Shown: positions 9,461-23,028 of the stretch, one piece after another | How positions within the stretch are numbered: position 1 is the stretch's first letter | How the letters are laid out: each line of letters begins with the position of its first letter | Origin: Onchidella celtica | Lineage: Eukaryota > Mollusca > Gastropoda > Systellommatophora > Onchidiidae | Reading direction: 5' to 3' | Length of the DNA: 64,000 nt | NCBI GenBank assembly: GCA_963931925.1 | Contig: OZ007573.1 | Location: 43,592,624 to 43,656,623, forward strand | Notes under the pieces: model-generated | The model's database searches: none | Seen by the model: only the letters and a program-made list of their open reading frames with translations | What the model was told of the DNA's origin: nothing | Translations under genes and position numbers: made by a program

Positions 9461-12400
9461 TCAGCTGCCAGTCTTGACCTCAGCAATGTATTGATCTATA
9501 ATCATTTCCAGCACTCGCAGAGGAACTGATCCACAAGAAAGTACCCGATGATGGAATTCCTTGATGTCAAATTTCTTGCCTGAAAAGATTATGGTCACTT
9601 ACAGAGTAATAGCATTAAATATTTTTTTTTTTTTTTAAATTAAAAAAATTTAACCCTATTGCTGCCAAGCCCAAACAACCATCCTTTCTTCAGAGTACCA
9701 GAATAACGGATTACCCAGTAAAAAAGACAGCAGGAAGGAGTAAAATTAGGAGTGTAAAACTTGCCGAAACAATGTCAGCCTATGTATCAGCCTCCTGGCA
9801 GTTTCAGCATAAAACGGTAGGACTGATATATTGGCCATGCTGTAGACTTCTGCAACATGTGACAGCAAGAAGGTTAATATATCTACACCATAACGTGCTT
9901 TAGTTACTAGAAGTCACTTATTCTCATTGTTTTTCTCAATTCCTGACATTCCTACATAACAGAAACTAAGACAGAAACTAAGGTTTAAGAAACATAAGCA
10001 AACAACATGATGTTCAATTAAGCAGAAACCACACATGCAGTTTGAAGTCATTAATGTTAAAAAAAAGTTATCATTATTTTAGATCTATGTTCACTGGATG
10101 GCAAATCTTGCAACTGGATTATAAATGCCTCGTAAAATAAGAAACACCAGTCTACACAACTTAATCATGGTACAACATTCTACATGTATCAAAATTGAAA
10201 GAACTAGTCAAAGCGCACATTCTACAAACGGTACACGGATATATTTTGACATAATCTGGGCAGGTCTAGATGAGGCCTTGCCAAGGGATAAACCTGACTC
10301 TGCCTTCCTTCCCGCTCCCAATTCGCCCCCGCCCGCTTACAAAATACATGGTTAAAGTTGATTTTCGACCAGCAATGTGTGAAGAAAGGCGAAGAACGAA
10401 GATCAAACAAATTTCTTGACACCAATGGAAAACTGGACTCCATTATTTGAAATGCAGGCTGTTCACTGGGAAAGGGGACAGACATTAACCTGCTAGGAGC
10501 TTACTAAATGCTCGTTTAAATCTGTGGTTCCCCTATTGACAAAACTTACCTAGTGCTTGCTCAGCCTTGCGTCTCAATTCCCAAATCTTGATCTCACCAA
10601 CTTTGTAGGCACAAGCCTGAATAATGTGAGCAGTAACATTATTTTTTTGAAGTGTATTTTATCTCTTCATTAGTTACATAAGCTGGATTTCAAGTACTTT
10701 GTTCCATCATGCTATTTATGCATCTGTTTTTTCAAGTCTCTAAACACACCATATGGTTTTGCGGTTTGCAAAATTCATAATTATTGATGCATTGGAATTT
10801 GATACCGAAAAATGAAAGGACAAGAAAAAATAAGAGTTCAATGAAATTCAACCAATGGTGAAACAAAAATGCTTCTCTGCTGCTTAACCCTATTTTACAC
10901 CCAGGGTCTCCAACCAAATGTAAAACAGGGTTAAAAATGGATAAGAACCATTTGACAAGAAATCTGTTTTTGCACCGCTGTCAAACTTAGCTTCACAGCT
11001 GCAATTAAATAAAGTCTTTAAGACAGAACTGAAAAGTCACAGTACTTTCTAATATATAAAACTTAAAACACCTGTCAATCTCAAGCGCATTTCCATTTGA
11101 CTTGCATTCCCTAGGTAGCCTAAAGTAGTGGCACAAATAAACATATTATACATGACCTACTTCATAAAATGTATTTAGTTTGTTTTTTTAAATGGCTCTA
11201 ATGAGTCCTTCCAATTTTGCATCCCATGCAACAGCACAAGCTGGGAGACTTGAATACATGGTACCCACATCTTTGAAGTGTGGACCAAGTTCTGCTGTGA
11301 CATACCTGTCCAGGCCAAGTGATATACCTCTCCACTTCCTTCACCAGCTCAGATCCAGTCAAGGTGTTGTCCTTCATGTACTGTATGGCTTGATCCTTAG
11401 TCCAGCTGAAAATGGCATATATATATATTAAATGTACACGATACATTATCTTAATGGCATCTGTCTGAAATTTTGACCAATAAAGATTGTGTAGATTATT
11501 TTGAAGCCGTTCAAAAGTTATGTATGCTAGATTGCCTGTTGAGAAATATTGTTTGTTTCATTTGTCTTCTCATACCAGCTCCATCAAAACCTGCAGCAAA
11601 CAAGGCTTTATTACCCTTTCCCTGGTCCAGGTATTTAGTTGGTGATGAACACTAGTTTAATCACTGAACTGGAGAGCAATAAAGTGTTCAGAACACAAAC
11701 ATCCATTTTCAAAAGTGACTATATGAAATATGGTCTTATCAATATTTTAAGGCCTATTTTTCTGAGACAGACAACAACAACAGTGCCACAACATCCTCAC
11801 CCAAATGCATGCAGTCCAGTGTCAACCACCAGTCTTGCTGCTCTGAATATCTCAAATTTATACCTGCCCAATCTAGTGACAAGAGAAAAAAAAAACAGAT
11901 TAAATAGATCTAGTTTCTATGAAGACAAAAAAAAAAAAGATTTTGAAGGGAGGCGTGATTTTTTTTTGATACGAGCTTTAGCAAATTCAGGAGCGGGACA
12001 GCAACAGACCCCCCGAATACAAGACAGCTCCAACACATCCCAGGGATTTTCGGTGACGTTCAGAGTCATATCAGGCACAGTCCAGAGATTGCAGTACCCA
12101 TGGCAGTGTTCGATAGGACGAGAAATCCCTTAGCCGATGACCTGTGTTTGGGGGTGTGTTGCTGCCCCCCTCCTGAATTTGCTAAAGCTCATACGGAAAA
12201 AAATCATGCTGAAGGAGCTACTTTATGAACCAATTCAATTCAACACATCCTCAGTCAGCTGTTGGAACCTTGTTAAAACTAGCCTTTGGGGCTGTTGTTA
12301 GAGGACCACAGACAGACTGTCAATCCAAATAGAGAAAGTACTGAGTTGTGTTCACAGTTCAGCTATGTAAAGTACTACGGTCCCCTAACAAAAGCCCCCA

Positions 12401-15400
12401 TAGGCTATTTTAACAAAGTTTCAACAGCTGATGATATTCACATTTTGAATAATCCTTATCCCCTGAAACAGAAAATCAGAATAGAACATTGTAACTTACA
12501 TGGTTATAACATATCAGTTTATTTGTTGCTGGATGTTTATATTAATCTCCTTTACTTTACTTCCTTCAATTTTTTGTTTTAATCGAATGTTCTCAATTTT
12601 ATTTGATTTGTTATTTCTTTTCACTGTTATGCTGAAATGCTTTTAAAATACCATTGTCATAACCTTGATAAAATCCTGCAAACCCATCATATTGTTTTGA
12701 GTGAGACATGCAGGTTTCATGTCTGGTATTGAAAGAACTGATGTGGCTGATGTGTTCATCCAATAAGTTCACTTATTAATGTCTTTCTCATAAAGCCTAC
12801 CGGGGATATGACCACAACGGAAATAAGATTTTAGTGCCAACTTACAGTTCTAGATTATTTTCATACAAGTTCAGTTCTTCTCCAAGGGCTTCAGAGTAGA
12901 GTCCCCAGCCCTGTTATCAGAAATATCAATGACAAAGTTTATAAACAAAGAAAAGTAGGAAAGAGAAAAGCAGTATTTCCCCCCGACATTTCCCCTGGTG
13001 GATCTCTCTCTGAGGCTTTCTTCCTTTCTTTTTTGGCTTTAATCATTCAAAACAATGTTTCCTGGATGTTTGCCCTAGTGGTAGGAGTAATTCTCGGGCT
13101 TTTTTTTTTTTTTTTAACAATCTTTCAGGACTGCTTGATCAATATTTCAAAAGTACCTAAGTTTACTCATACCTGAACTTTCCCCCAAGAAAAAAACAAA
13201 TACATGTAATGACAAAAAATAAAAATCTGGAAAGTTTTTCATTCTGAATCACAATTTTTTTGAGTGGGACTGCAAGATTGGACTACCACAAGTCATTCTG
13301 GGTTCTTGGCAGTATCATCCATTCTTTTACAAAAATAAAGCTGGGAGTGTGCTAACAGTGAAAACATGAGTAGCTCCACGAAGAAATTCCACTTCAGCTG
13401 GGACATGCCGGATTCTACACAATTGCCTATGCCAAGAAGATCACAGTGGCAATCCATAACTTATGGTGGATTCGATTAAATTTTAACACAACAAAAGCCA
13501 GTAACCTGTCATTGTCCTGTACAAATGCAGTCCATGGTACTGAAATGCACCTGTTTGAAACTGTGTATCTATGGTGGCACATACCTCCAGATAAGCAGTA
13601 TTGACAGAAAACCTTGCTGGCACCATATAAAAATGTCTTTCACCAATGAATCTTCTGAAGTCTGGCAAATGGGTGGCAGACAGGGCAAGACTTATCTGAA
13701 ACAAGATCAGAATATTGGCTGCACATTATCTCTGGTCTTTTTCACCATCTCCCACATATAACACACACAAAACACTTATGACATAAAACCATACAGGCCT
13801 ATTCTAGCAGAACAAAAATGAAATGGTTGTGAAATATCCTGATTTACAAAGGAAACAATTCACCTGGAAATAAGACTGAAGAATTCATGCATACCTGAAC
13901 ATGATGGCCTGGCTCTCCTTCATGCAGACCCAGAGCTGTCAAATGATATGGCATGCTATGAAATGAAAAAAAGAGAAAAAAAAATAAAAAGATGGAAATA
14001 TTATTAACATATCTGTGGCAGAATACTCTTCCAAGAAATTCCTGAGACATAATTTTGGAATGATTCAGAGCACTGTCCATTTCATTCTCAGATATGTTCT
14101 TTTCCCAATTGTTTTTGGTTTAATGTCAACGTACATCTGTAAGTTAGGCAGTCATATTTACTGCATTCTACCACACAAAAACTGACATAGATTCCATAAT
14201 ACATATACTTCTAACAAACTGTCAGTGACAGTCTCTGCTCTGGCTTACCAAAACTTTAAGTTGTGGGTGTTGATGTAATAACACCCTTCCTTTGATCCAT
14301 CTGGCTTACCAGGAAAGTAAAAAGCTGGGGCTCCCTCTTTCATATAGTCTGGTGCTGCATCAATTCTACACAGCAAAATAAAGTATTAAATAAGACTTGG
14401 ATGCATAGGTGGGAATTGGAAAAATCTTCATAGGGCTGAATATGGACCAGTACCAATCGACAGCCTGAACTAGCTGTAATCTTTCATGATCAAATAAAGT
14501 ATCATAAGATATCACTTAGATCCATAGGTGGGAATTGGAAAATCTTCACAGGGCTGAATATGAATTAAAACCACTCGACAAGCCTTAACTAGCTGTAAGC
14601 TTGCATGGTCAAAATAAAGTACCATATTACAAGACTTAGCTCATGAGTGGGAAGTGGAAAATCTTTACAGAGCTGAGTATGTGGACTGAAGACACTCAAC
14701 AGACCTGAATCTAGCTGTTATCTTGGATATTTCGTATCTTATGAATAGAAGATGATACATGAGGGCTGAGGGTGGATGAAAATCTCGATAGGACAATTTC
14801 ATGAGATCTATAACTGAACCTTTTATGACTTTGTGAGATCTCACTCAAGTCAAATTCAACCCTGGGCCATTACTTGTCATAAAATCTTATTGAGTCACAT
14901 GGGATACGATGAGTGCAAAGTACAATGAAAATTAAAGATATAACTTATAAATTCCACACAAGATTTTGATTAAAGATAATGAAAAACATTTATGAAAATA
15001 AATGAAGCTACCAACAAATGAATGAGTTATGAGTGACTACCACCAATTGCTGGTGATTTGTTACCTCTAATTAGATATGAGGATTAATGTGCACCTGATG
15101 AATAAATGTCATTCACTGAAAGTTAGAAATGTGTGGAGTGACATTCTAGTTTGCGTGGTGAGGTAACAAATCTCAGGCTACATTAAAAAGCAGTTGTATT
15201 GTATTTCAAGACGTCCCACTTTGTCTATTCTGCAAATTATTTTCAAACTCAAGAATATTTGCAGTGATTGCTAAATTGCTCACCATGCTTGGTTACATGA
15301 ATGATAAAGTTTTTGTGCACATTTCTTACAATCAATGGTCAGGACAAATTATTCAAACTGTGGTAGCAAATCATTCAGACAAACTAATGACTTACTTCAT

Positions 15401-18400
15401 CTGGATGTCTGATAAGTCTGTAAACATCTGGGAGAGTTTGGGTCGTATCTTATTGTGTGACAAATTCCGTACATATTTTAAAACTTCATCCTGCAAGAAG
15501 TTCACACGTAAAAGTATAAGCACATGTATTCTCACAAAAGCCCTGTCATTCCATTTTCATATACATGTAGTAGAAGAATTGTTTTACTTGTCTCCAGTTC
15601 TAGTGAAATATTCTTATTCTTCACAACATTACCCATTTGTTTTTACTTCCAATATAAGAGGGTATATTAATTTTCCACCTTTCTTTCAAATTATGTGTAA
15701 ATCTTGAGTTCTCCTGCATCAATTTTACTTCCGAATTTCCTTTTTATCTCGTTTATTACCCTGATCAACAATCCGAACGATTAAAAAAAATTTTAACATA
15801 CTTTCCCTGGATTGCTCCAATTTCTTATCAATAAGTCCAACATATTCACAAAATGAACATCAGTGAGAAAGACATTTTTCTTCTTTTGCCTTTTGTTTTC
15901 ATGTATTTGCTTTAAAAAATCATCCTCATGTAGAAACAGTCAAAATATATCTCCCATAATCTATATTAATAAAAGTGAAACCTTACGACAATTGCAGCGC
16001 GCCTTTCGCTACTCCTCCGTTAATGCTGATTCGGTGGCCCTCAGATTTTATACAACGCTTAGTATAGACTGTTGTCGTATCCCCGGCACAAAAAATACCA
16101 AAAAAATTAATAACTCGCAGAACGTTTGTATTAGTTGCTAGGTTGCGACACACTGGCGTTCGATCTATTTTTTCGGCAAATTAATGTAATTGAGATTGGT
16201 TCCGGTTACAACATCACACTCACAAAACAACTTCCGGTTAGGACTGGTTTGAATGATGAGATTGAGCTCTAAGACTATGAATTATGCAACTTTGTATGTG
16301 TGTTCTCAATGTGCCTAGACCAGGAAAAAGAAAGGGTCTGGAATTGGGAGATTGACGCTGCAGGGCCAAAAGTACAGGTTTGTGTTTTCAATAATAATGC
16401 CTAGGAAAATATTATGTATAATATTTTTTTTTCCATTAACACATGACATTATCACTTTCTGCGATGTGCAAACAAACTAACCGTGCGCAAATCATAGCCA
16501 TAATTTGACAGGTGCTGGCGGGACGCGCAGGACGTCAACGCGCAAAGGGAGAGCAGTAAAACGTATCTAAAAACATACAAACAAGCAAAAATAAAATAAA
16601 GCTAAAGGAACAGGCAAAATGAAGCAGGTCCATAATATTCACCCAGAACTGAAACTAATAAATCGATTTATCCCGGACAAGGCCGGGAACTCAGCTAGTT
16701 TGTAATAAAACTGAATACATGTATTTCCCTTTTTTATTTTCTGTAGCAGGTAGCTGACACTGGAAAGTTCACCAGCACAAGGGATCCGGGACCATCACAT
16801 AGATAAACAATAAAGACATGAATGAATAGAACAAATCAATTTCACGCCTGAAATGAGCCCATTCATGTATGAAGCCAGTACTTGATTAGTGACTTTTTTT
16901 TTTACAGACTACATTATTTTAATTTACAAACTGAAGCAGCAAAACTATGAACTGAAGCCTACTAGAATGGCTAGCTTTTTTGTACTCACCTTTGACTTGA
17001 AGTAATTTTCTTCTTTCTCATTTATGGCTTGCAATATTTCCTCCATAGTCTCTCCCAGGCCCTCCTTCTTGGCAATTTGCAGAATCTGAACTCGTATACG
17101 AGCCACCTCCTTCAGGCCTAGCTGATGTACTTCTTCTGGGGTCATGGAACAGCTGAGGTGAAACTCAAGACATTTCTGGTACCATTCTGCTCCATTTTTC
17201 AAGTAGCCAATTCCATCCTGGGGTCTCAAATGTTTGTTGTATTCCTGAGGTCGTATTCATCAAAAACTTAACAGAGTGAGGGTGAAATACCCAATATCAC
17301 ATCCCACTTGAAATTATGTTATTGTAAGAATAATAATAAAAAAAGTTGAAAAATCAAGCAATTCTGTTTTTTTTGGCAAAATATTCCTTCACTTTGTGTG
17401 TTTAGCACTCTTTATTTGTGTTCGGAGCCTCCTCCCCATAAAATCAGATGTGTTATAATATGGTGAACCTACTATGTCACGATTGTTTCTTTTTCTTTTT
17501 TGGGATTCTTACAACAGTTATTTCATAGCCAAACATGTAATTCAAAGTCATCAAATATAATAAGTGAGAGAACAAAATAAGAAAATCATGATGAAATCTG
17601 ACATGGATTGTTTGTTGTTGTACTACAGCATAAGAATCTAAGTCCCTTCATAGTTGGTGTACATCCAGCCTAACCCTCACCCTCAGAGGGGTGTCGAGAT
17701 ACAGCATCGACTTTCCATGCATTCACTCTGAACAGGTGTACCAATATAGCAAGATCAAGCTGACCAGGCAGCACGCAAGCCATATTTTCCCGTCCGGTCA
17801 CTGTCCTCTTTGAGACATAACTACTGTCTTATTGCTCACTGTATCTCTTCTAAATCAAAGGCTTTGTGACAAGGACATGTTAACCAGTGAACTATTGATT
17901 GGAATCACAAAGACTAAGCTTTTAAAGGCTCTCTCCACACCATCAAAAGGTGTGACATCGACATGCGAACTGTTGCTCAACAAATTTGCAATATTATCTC
18001 ATTTTCCCACAAGCTGACTTTCATCTAGAGTTGTCAGTACCTAAGAACCAATCAGAAACAAGCTCCGAAACGACCTTTGCCCCAAATGCCCACATTGGTT
18101 CATTAGTATGTGTCAACCAGGATGAAACCATTTGTTTAGGGCTTGGGGGGCGTGGCTAGTTATCATGCTTCATTCTCACGAAAACTACAGCTGTCAGTTT
18201 GGTATCGTAAGTCAGATCATTGGTTAGAGACTTACAGACAAAGGTTTTGCTAGTTAATTCATTATCAAGCATGATAAGGCATAGCAGCAAATGTTTTCAT
18301 GCTGATCAAATACAAACTGAACCACGTGGACAGTGGTAGTGTGATCATCATACATCAGCATGGGTCAGTGCAACCCTGATAAGATTCTCCGTGAGTAAGG

Positions 18401-21400
18401 TCACTGACCGGATAGCGGGCTTTAAGCCGTTGCGTGCGAGGTATGGGTTAATACATACTTAATTGTACCAAGGGCAGTAAACATCTCAATTTTGGACCAG
18501 TTGTATCTGTTCTCTATGAAAACAGTACAGTTATTCCTGATCATGTGAAAATAATATATTTGGATGGAATAACCAAGGTTTGCTGGAATCCAGCAACTGC
18601 ACAAATTGTCTCACCTCTTCCATGAAAATTTTCAGAGATCTGAGGGCTGGAAAAACTCCTGAGGTAATCAACTCTTTGGCACGAGCATGAAAACTATCCC
18701 TGAGGAAATTTTGAAGTTCAACAGATGAGCTACTTAAACAGCCGAATATCAACAAAATTTTTTATCATCTAATCAAATGTATATGGTAGGATTATATCGG
18801 ATTAAAAATATAAATTTATTAAATGTATATCACATCAAAATCTTATGTGAACAGTACACATTATCGTGTATTAAAATTTTTTCTATGATATGTACATAAT
18901 GCTCCAGCTGCCTGCCACTAACACGAACATGAAATGATCTTTTTGCAGTTAACCTTTCATGAACAAATGAAGAAGGATATCAAAATAAATGCCTTGTCAC
19001 TGTCAGCCTTAAAAATGAATTAATTCAGTGAGATGCTGAGATAATGGATGAAGTTACCAATGAAATCACACCAAAACTCCAACAAACAATGCAGAAATAT
19101 GTAACAACTGGTCTCTGGATTACAGAAAATTTCCTATTTATAAAGATCAGCATCAGCTGTCTTCAATAAAATGTGCGTTTCTCAAAAATGGTCCATAATT
19201 ATCTCGTTCTTGGATGCTTTTTTTCTTAAAGTAAAAAAGAGAAATTGTCATATTTTTTGTTCACCACTCACTCGAATAAAGGAAGTTCTGTATAACTGTG
19301 ACAACTACTTAGGTCCCAATCACTTGTCACTGACAATTTGAAACATGGAATTACATGAACTCTTGAGATGATAAGGAAATCTGCTTCCAGTTGTCCCTCG
19401 ATTGATAAGCATGTACAAGTTCTGGACACGCCCCCCAACTTAAGTACTAAAAATGGAAGACTCTATCATAAACCATGATATCGTAGGCTTGCCAACCAAA
19501 CCATGAGAAGGTAGTAACAAGAATTCATGGCCTTATCATTGACAGACAAGGGAGATACGATTCATGGCCTTATCATTGACAGACAAGGGAGATACGATTA
19601 TGGGCTAAGCAACTGGGACTTGGGAAGAGAGAACCATGATATCGTGGTCTTCTCAATGGTGGACAGTGAGAAGTAACTATGATATCATGGCCCAAACACT
19701 GCTAGGATTAAGTTTAATAGTTTTTGGCCTCAGTAATGAAGACATACACTTGTATAACCAAGACATAAAGTCATTCAGAACTTAGTATCTCACAGTTTTT
19801 CTTTAGGTACTTGGGGATGTTCCTCCTTAAAAGGTTTAAGGAGCCCCAGATCATCAATAGGAGTGTTCAACTGACTGTCCACCTGGTTTGGTACAACATT
19901 CTGAAACAGAAATAACATCAGATACAAATCAGTCTCTGATTCTTCTGCAGGTTCAAGAAAGTTTGCCAATGGAAGGAAAATCATACAATAGAGCCTACAA
20001 TATACACAAAAACCTGGATAGTTTACAGATACATTACATTTGCAGTCCAACTCCAGATACTAAGAATTCTTGGGACCATAAGTGTATTTTCCTTCTCAAA
20101 GTTCGCAACATTTGGGAATGGTCGCAACAAAATCATGACCACTCAGCTGACAGACGATTTAAAAATAACCACATATTAAGACAAAAACTAACCACTATTT
20201 TTGCAGTTTCTAATAATCAGATAATCAGTTGAAATATGACTCAAACATTTAAAACATACCAACTTTCAAAACACAACAATTTGATATTATGAAACAAGAA
20301 TATTTCAAACCGTCGAATAGTGTAACTTACCACTGAGCATAACGGTTGAGTAATCCCTTCCTCTATGCCTTTTCTCAGCACTGATATTGCTTGCCCTATC
20401 TAAATAAAAATGGCACAAAGATTGAAAAACAATTACAGGACTGAGTAAGTTGACAAGATAGTACCACTAACTAAGTGACTGGAAAAATGCTCTCCATTAT
20501 CATCCACTGCATGAAATTACTGGACATCCACCAACTTCTAAAAATATGTTTGTTTATTAATGTAAAGAATTATTTGACCAATAGAACCAAGCATACAAAT
20601 TTTTATGGAGAGCAGTCCAACATTACAAGGAAACAAAGAAAAACACTTAAAGCGATTGATTTATTTCACACAGCTAAATTAGGAATTAGTACCACTAGAT
20701 GTACTCAAAAATGCATTTTGTATAATGAAACAAAAATGCCTTTTTTGCTATTGATCCCAACAACCTAAACTCTCTTTGAAAAAAAAACAAAACAGGTGGC
20801 GGATTCAAAATCAAAGACGTGCATGACCAAACCTGAGGTTCTCAAAATTAAAGGACTAACTTTTTAATCGTAACTATTTTGAACAGAAGGGATTTAAAAT
20901 TAAAGGACTCAGATGCTATTGTGTGACCTCAATGAAACTAAACATGCTGTACATGTAGGTACTTAGGAAGCCTTCAAAAATTTAGTGACTCACTCTTTCA
21001 GGTAGCTTCTCAAGCCTGCTGATGTACTTGTCGAAATCCTCTTCAGTGTCAAATTTCATGTAGGAGACAATCATAGCAGGGTCCACATGTGTTCCTTCCA
21101 AGAAGTTAACAGGCATTAAATAACTGGTGAAGAAAAGGCAGAGAAATGAGACAATGCATAGTTTCAGATAATCCTTCATATCTTTCAAATGACCCTATGT
21201 ATTTTTTTTTCGCATTCTGCCATCTATCACCATCAAATGTCCATATCCCCACATCCAAATATTCCACATATTCCACATAATGGGCACCAATAAACGAATA
21301 AATGTCGATCAAACTGTTTACCTCTTGAACTTGGCACCTTCCAAATATGTTTTCAAGTCATCAATCAGAAGGACATGGGTCAGTGCAACCTCTTTTGAAC

Positions 21401-21898
21401 AACAGCTAACATCCAATGCTTCAGCCTTCTTCAAGTAATCTTTCACACATTTCTGCAAATGAATGGTATTTTCACAGCTAAAATGTTCATGCAATGTGAA
21501 TGTTTCTGGGTCATTTCTATGCCCCAACTGTGATAGCCAGTGGTCAAAATATTTATAAGCAAAGGAAGCAAAAAGTTATAAATAAGCTGCAATGCAGCTT
21601 GGAAGTGCTTGTCAAGCAAAATTCAACACACTTGAGATCTGAGCTCTTGCTCAGCAGAACCCTTAAATGAGGACAGCCAATATCAATCCTGCCTGAGTAG
21701 ATTTCTTTGTATTTCTATCCTTTACCCACCTCTACCTACCTCTCTCCTCAAATATGCTTCTTCACTCATATCTTCCCATCTGTCGTCATACTGATGAGAA
21801 CCATTTACTGTTCCCATTTCTGGGCATTCTCTCAGCCGCCACTTCCAAATCTCATCACACAATGACAATACTGCTGCATCACTGTCACAGGCTGCCAT
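9461..21898 (-). CDS. Gene A: DUF885-family metallopeptidase-like protein, 16 exons
   Basis: Minus-strand gene, read from high to low coordinates. Exons: 21898-21740, 21452-21322, 21123-20994, 20399-20331, 19900-19794, 18699-18615, 17244-16990, 15490-15396, 14365-14249, 13955-13895, 13695-13585, 12910-12846, 11872-11801, 11405-11306, 10616-10550, 9579-9461. They sum to 1743 nt, 580 residues plus TGA, with all phases compatible and GT/AG ends. The family call rests on the region from exon 7 (EWYQKCLEFHLS, GLKEVARIR, about residues 228-312) through H394-E395-G-E-P-G-H400-H, E440-G-W-G-L-Y and the C-terminal CGSVPLRVLEMII. DUF885 proteins are about this long and are thought to resemble gluzincin peptidases; zinc binding by the two His and a downstream Glu is an inference. 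No signal peptide or membrane segment is seen, so a cytosolic protein is likely. Gene B is its tandem paralogue. Introns hold a MITE, a tandem repeat and a Helitron. A 5' UTR exon may exist upstream. Confidence 0.9.
11954..12208. mobile_element. Small inverted-repeat element (MITE) in a gene A intron
   Basis: Arms of about 60 bp at 11954-12014 and 12150-12208 are inverted copies: both read TGATTTTTTT, GAGCTTTAGC, AAATTCAGGAG and GCAGCAACA in the same order on opposite strands, with a few mismatches. The arms enclose about 135 bp of unrelated sequence. No target duplication was recognised. It lies between exons 12 and 13 of gene A. Confidence 0.7.
14366..14745. repeat. Three-copy tandem repeat, unit about 120 bp
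   Basis: Units start near 14393, 14514 and 14633 and share GTGGGAATTGGAAAA, TCTTCA.AGGGCTGA.TATG, AACTAGCTGTAA and AAATAAAGTA in that order. The third copy is the most diverged. It lies in the intron upstream of exon 9 of gene A and starts directly at that exon's acceptor side. No coding potential. Confidence 0.75.
15960..16698 (+). mobile_element. Non-autonomous Helitron, 739 bp
   Basis: Starts TCTATATTAATAAAAG after an A and ends CTAG before a T, the A|T insertion site typical of Helitrons. Ten bases before the end is a GC-rich hairpin, TCCCGG (16671-16676) and CCGGGA (16683-16688) with a 6-nt loop, followed by ACTCAGCTAG. There are no inverted repeats at the ends and no target duplication, as expected. 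No Rep/helicase coding is present, so it would depend on another copy. It lies in the intron between exons 7 and 8 of gene A, in the opposite orientation to the gene. Confidence 0.8.
19470..19720. repeat. Degenerate tandem repeats with a perfect 37-bp duplication
   Basis: A 37-bp unit starting TTCATGGCCTTATCATTGAC occurs twice without a gap (19524-19560 and 19561-19597) with no difference. Around it are looser relatives built on ATGATATCGTGG and TCAATGG.GGACA. Intronic in gene A. Confidence 0.75.
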
Positions 21899-22880
21899 TA
21901 TCCAAGTGGACAGCTGTAGACTTCAACTCTGTTAACCTTAGAAATGATGGGGAAAAAATGGAGAATCTGCACAATGCAAGCATTACTTGATGAAATTTTC
22001 TGCTGGAAGCAATTGATGGAAACAAAATTTATGGAGTGGATCAACACACCCTTATTACAGCATTGAAGGTATAGGCCTACTGCCACACAAAAGCAGAGCA
22101 ACATTATAAAATGTCTCATATAATTCTTATTCTTTTATGCCAAAGGCAGATAGATGTACCTGCTACCAAAGTAGTACTTTCTAGTGTGACAAACTCATAA
22201 ATAACAGCTTTTATTATATATATATGCCGATAGTGATACACATCTTTTTTTTGTGTTTTCTCAAAACTATAATATAGTATAAAATAAGCACATATGTCGC
22301 TCTGCCTTTGCACGGCAGTATACCATCATCATTTCCAGATGCCTGCATACCTTGCTCTCTCTATCTTGTAAAATATTAGATCTGTTTGATTTACGGGGAG
22401 TAGTTCCATTTTTAAGGCACACAGCTTCCACAGCAAGGGCATTTGGTGGATGTGACATCAAGATCGTCAGTGCACTTAAAGAGGGGGGGGGGGCATGGGG
22501 ACAGAGCCGCCATGGCGAATTAGTCATCTAGATGAGTATTTTTATTGTAAACTATCGACTGGGTCCACGTCCGTGTCCTGGATCTAGTCTAGGTCTAGAG
22601 TTTAGATCTATGTGATTAGATCAATCACATTTATAAGCGAATTCTTAGCTCTACACTTTGCTTTTTACATCAACATTCACTTGACTAGGCCTAAGAAGTC
22701 TTCAGTATCAGGTTCCAGGATCAGTGGGATTAGCTTTGCTTTTCTGGAAAATTCACCTCATTGAAAAGTGTTAGAAAATTCACTGCACTAATACATAGAC
22801 TAACCCAAGAGACTAACTTACAATTCTAGGTGTTGAAGTGGGTTGACTGTCGGACCGTGGCCACGGTCGGACCGGATCAG
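21899..22880. other. Upstream flank of gene A, no firm gene
   Basis: Spacer between the gene A start codon and the Harbinger transposon, expected to hold the gene A promoter and any 5' UTR exon. It contains a TA microsatellite near 22216, an 11-nt G run near 22485, and a minus-strand CCATGGCGGC near 22510 opening an 86-codon frame of unknown meaning. A 12-bp palindrome CCGTGGCCACGG (near 22856) lies just before the transposon end. Confidence 0.45.
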
Positions 22881-22930
22881 AGGGCCGTTCAGTTGCGCGG
22901 GCGCCTGGCTTTGCCTGCCGGCGATGCGTT
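22881..22930 (+). repeat. Left terminal inverted repeat of the Harbinger element
   Basis: AGGGCCGTTCAGTT, then GC-rich sequence with interrupted similarity to the inverted right end (GCG.GGC.GCCTG.C.TT and TGCC motifs in order). Confidence 0.9.
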
Positions 22931-23008
22931 CAACGATCATCGCCTGCCCGTTTAGCGAACAGGCTGCCTGCTGGCGAAGCGAGGCGGCTCATCGACGTGC
23001 CTGCCTTA

Positions 23009-23028
23009 ACAGATCCAAGATGGCGGCG
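23009..23028 (+). promoter_or_regulatory. YY1-like motif over the start codon of the Myb-like gene
   Basis: CAAGATGGCGGC matches the animal YY1 consensus (AANATGGCGNC), with the ATG being the start codon of the Myb-like gene. The transposase gene start shows the same core (AAAATGGCGAC) on the other strand. Function is inferred from motif alone. Confidence 0.5.

Noticed and set aside
15264-15707. 147-codon plus-strand frame
   Set aside because: It lies antisense over exon 8 of gene A and its intron; the minus-strand exon has splice sites, phase and a paralogous partner.
22267-22527. 86-codon minus-strand frame upstream of gene A starting in CCATGGCGGC
   Set aside because: No recognisable domain, and no splice link to gene A could be shown. 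It could be part of a 5' UTR exon.
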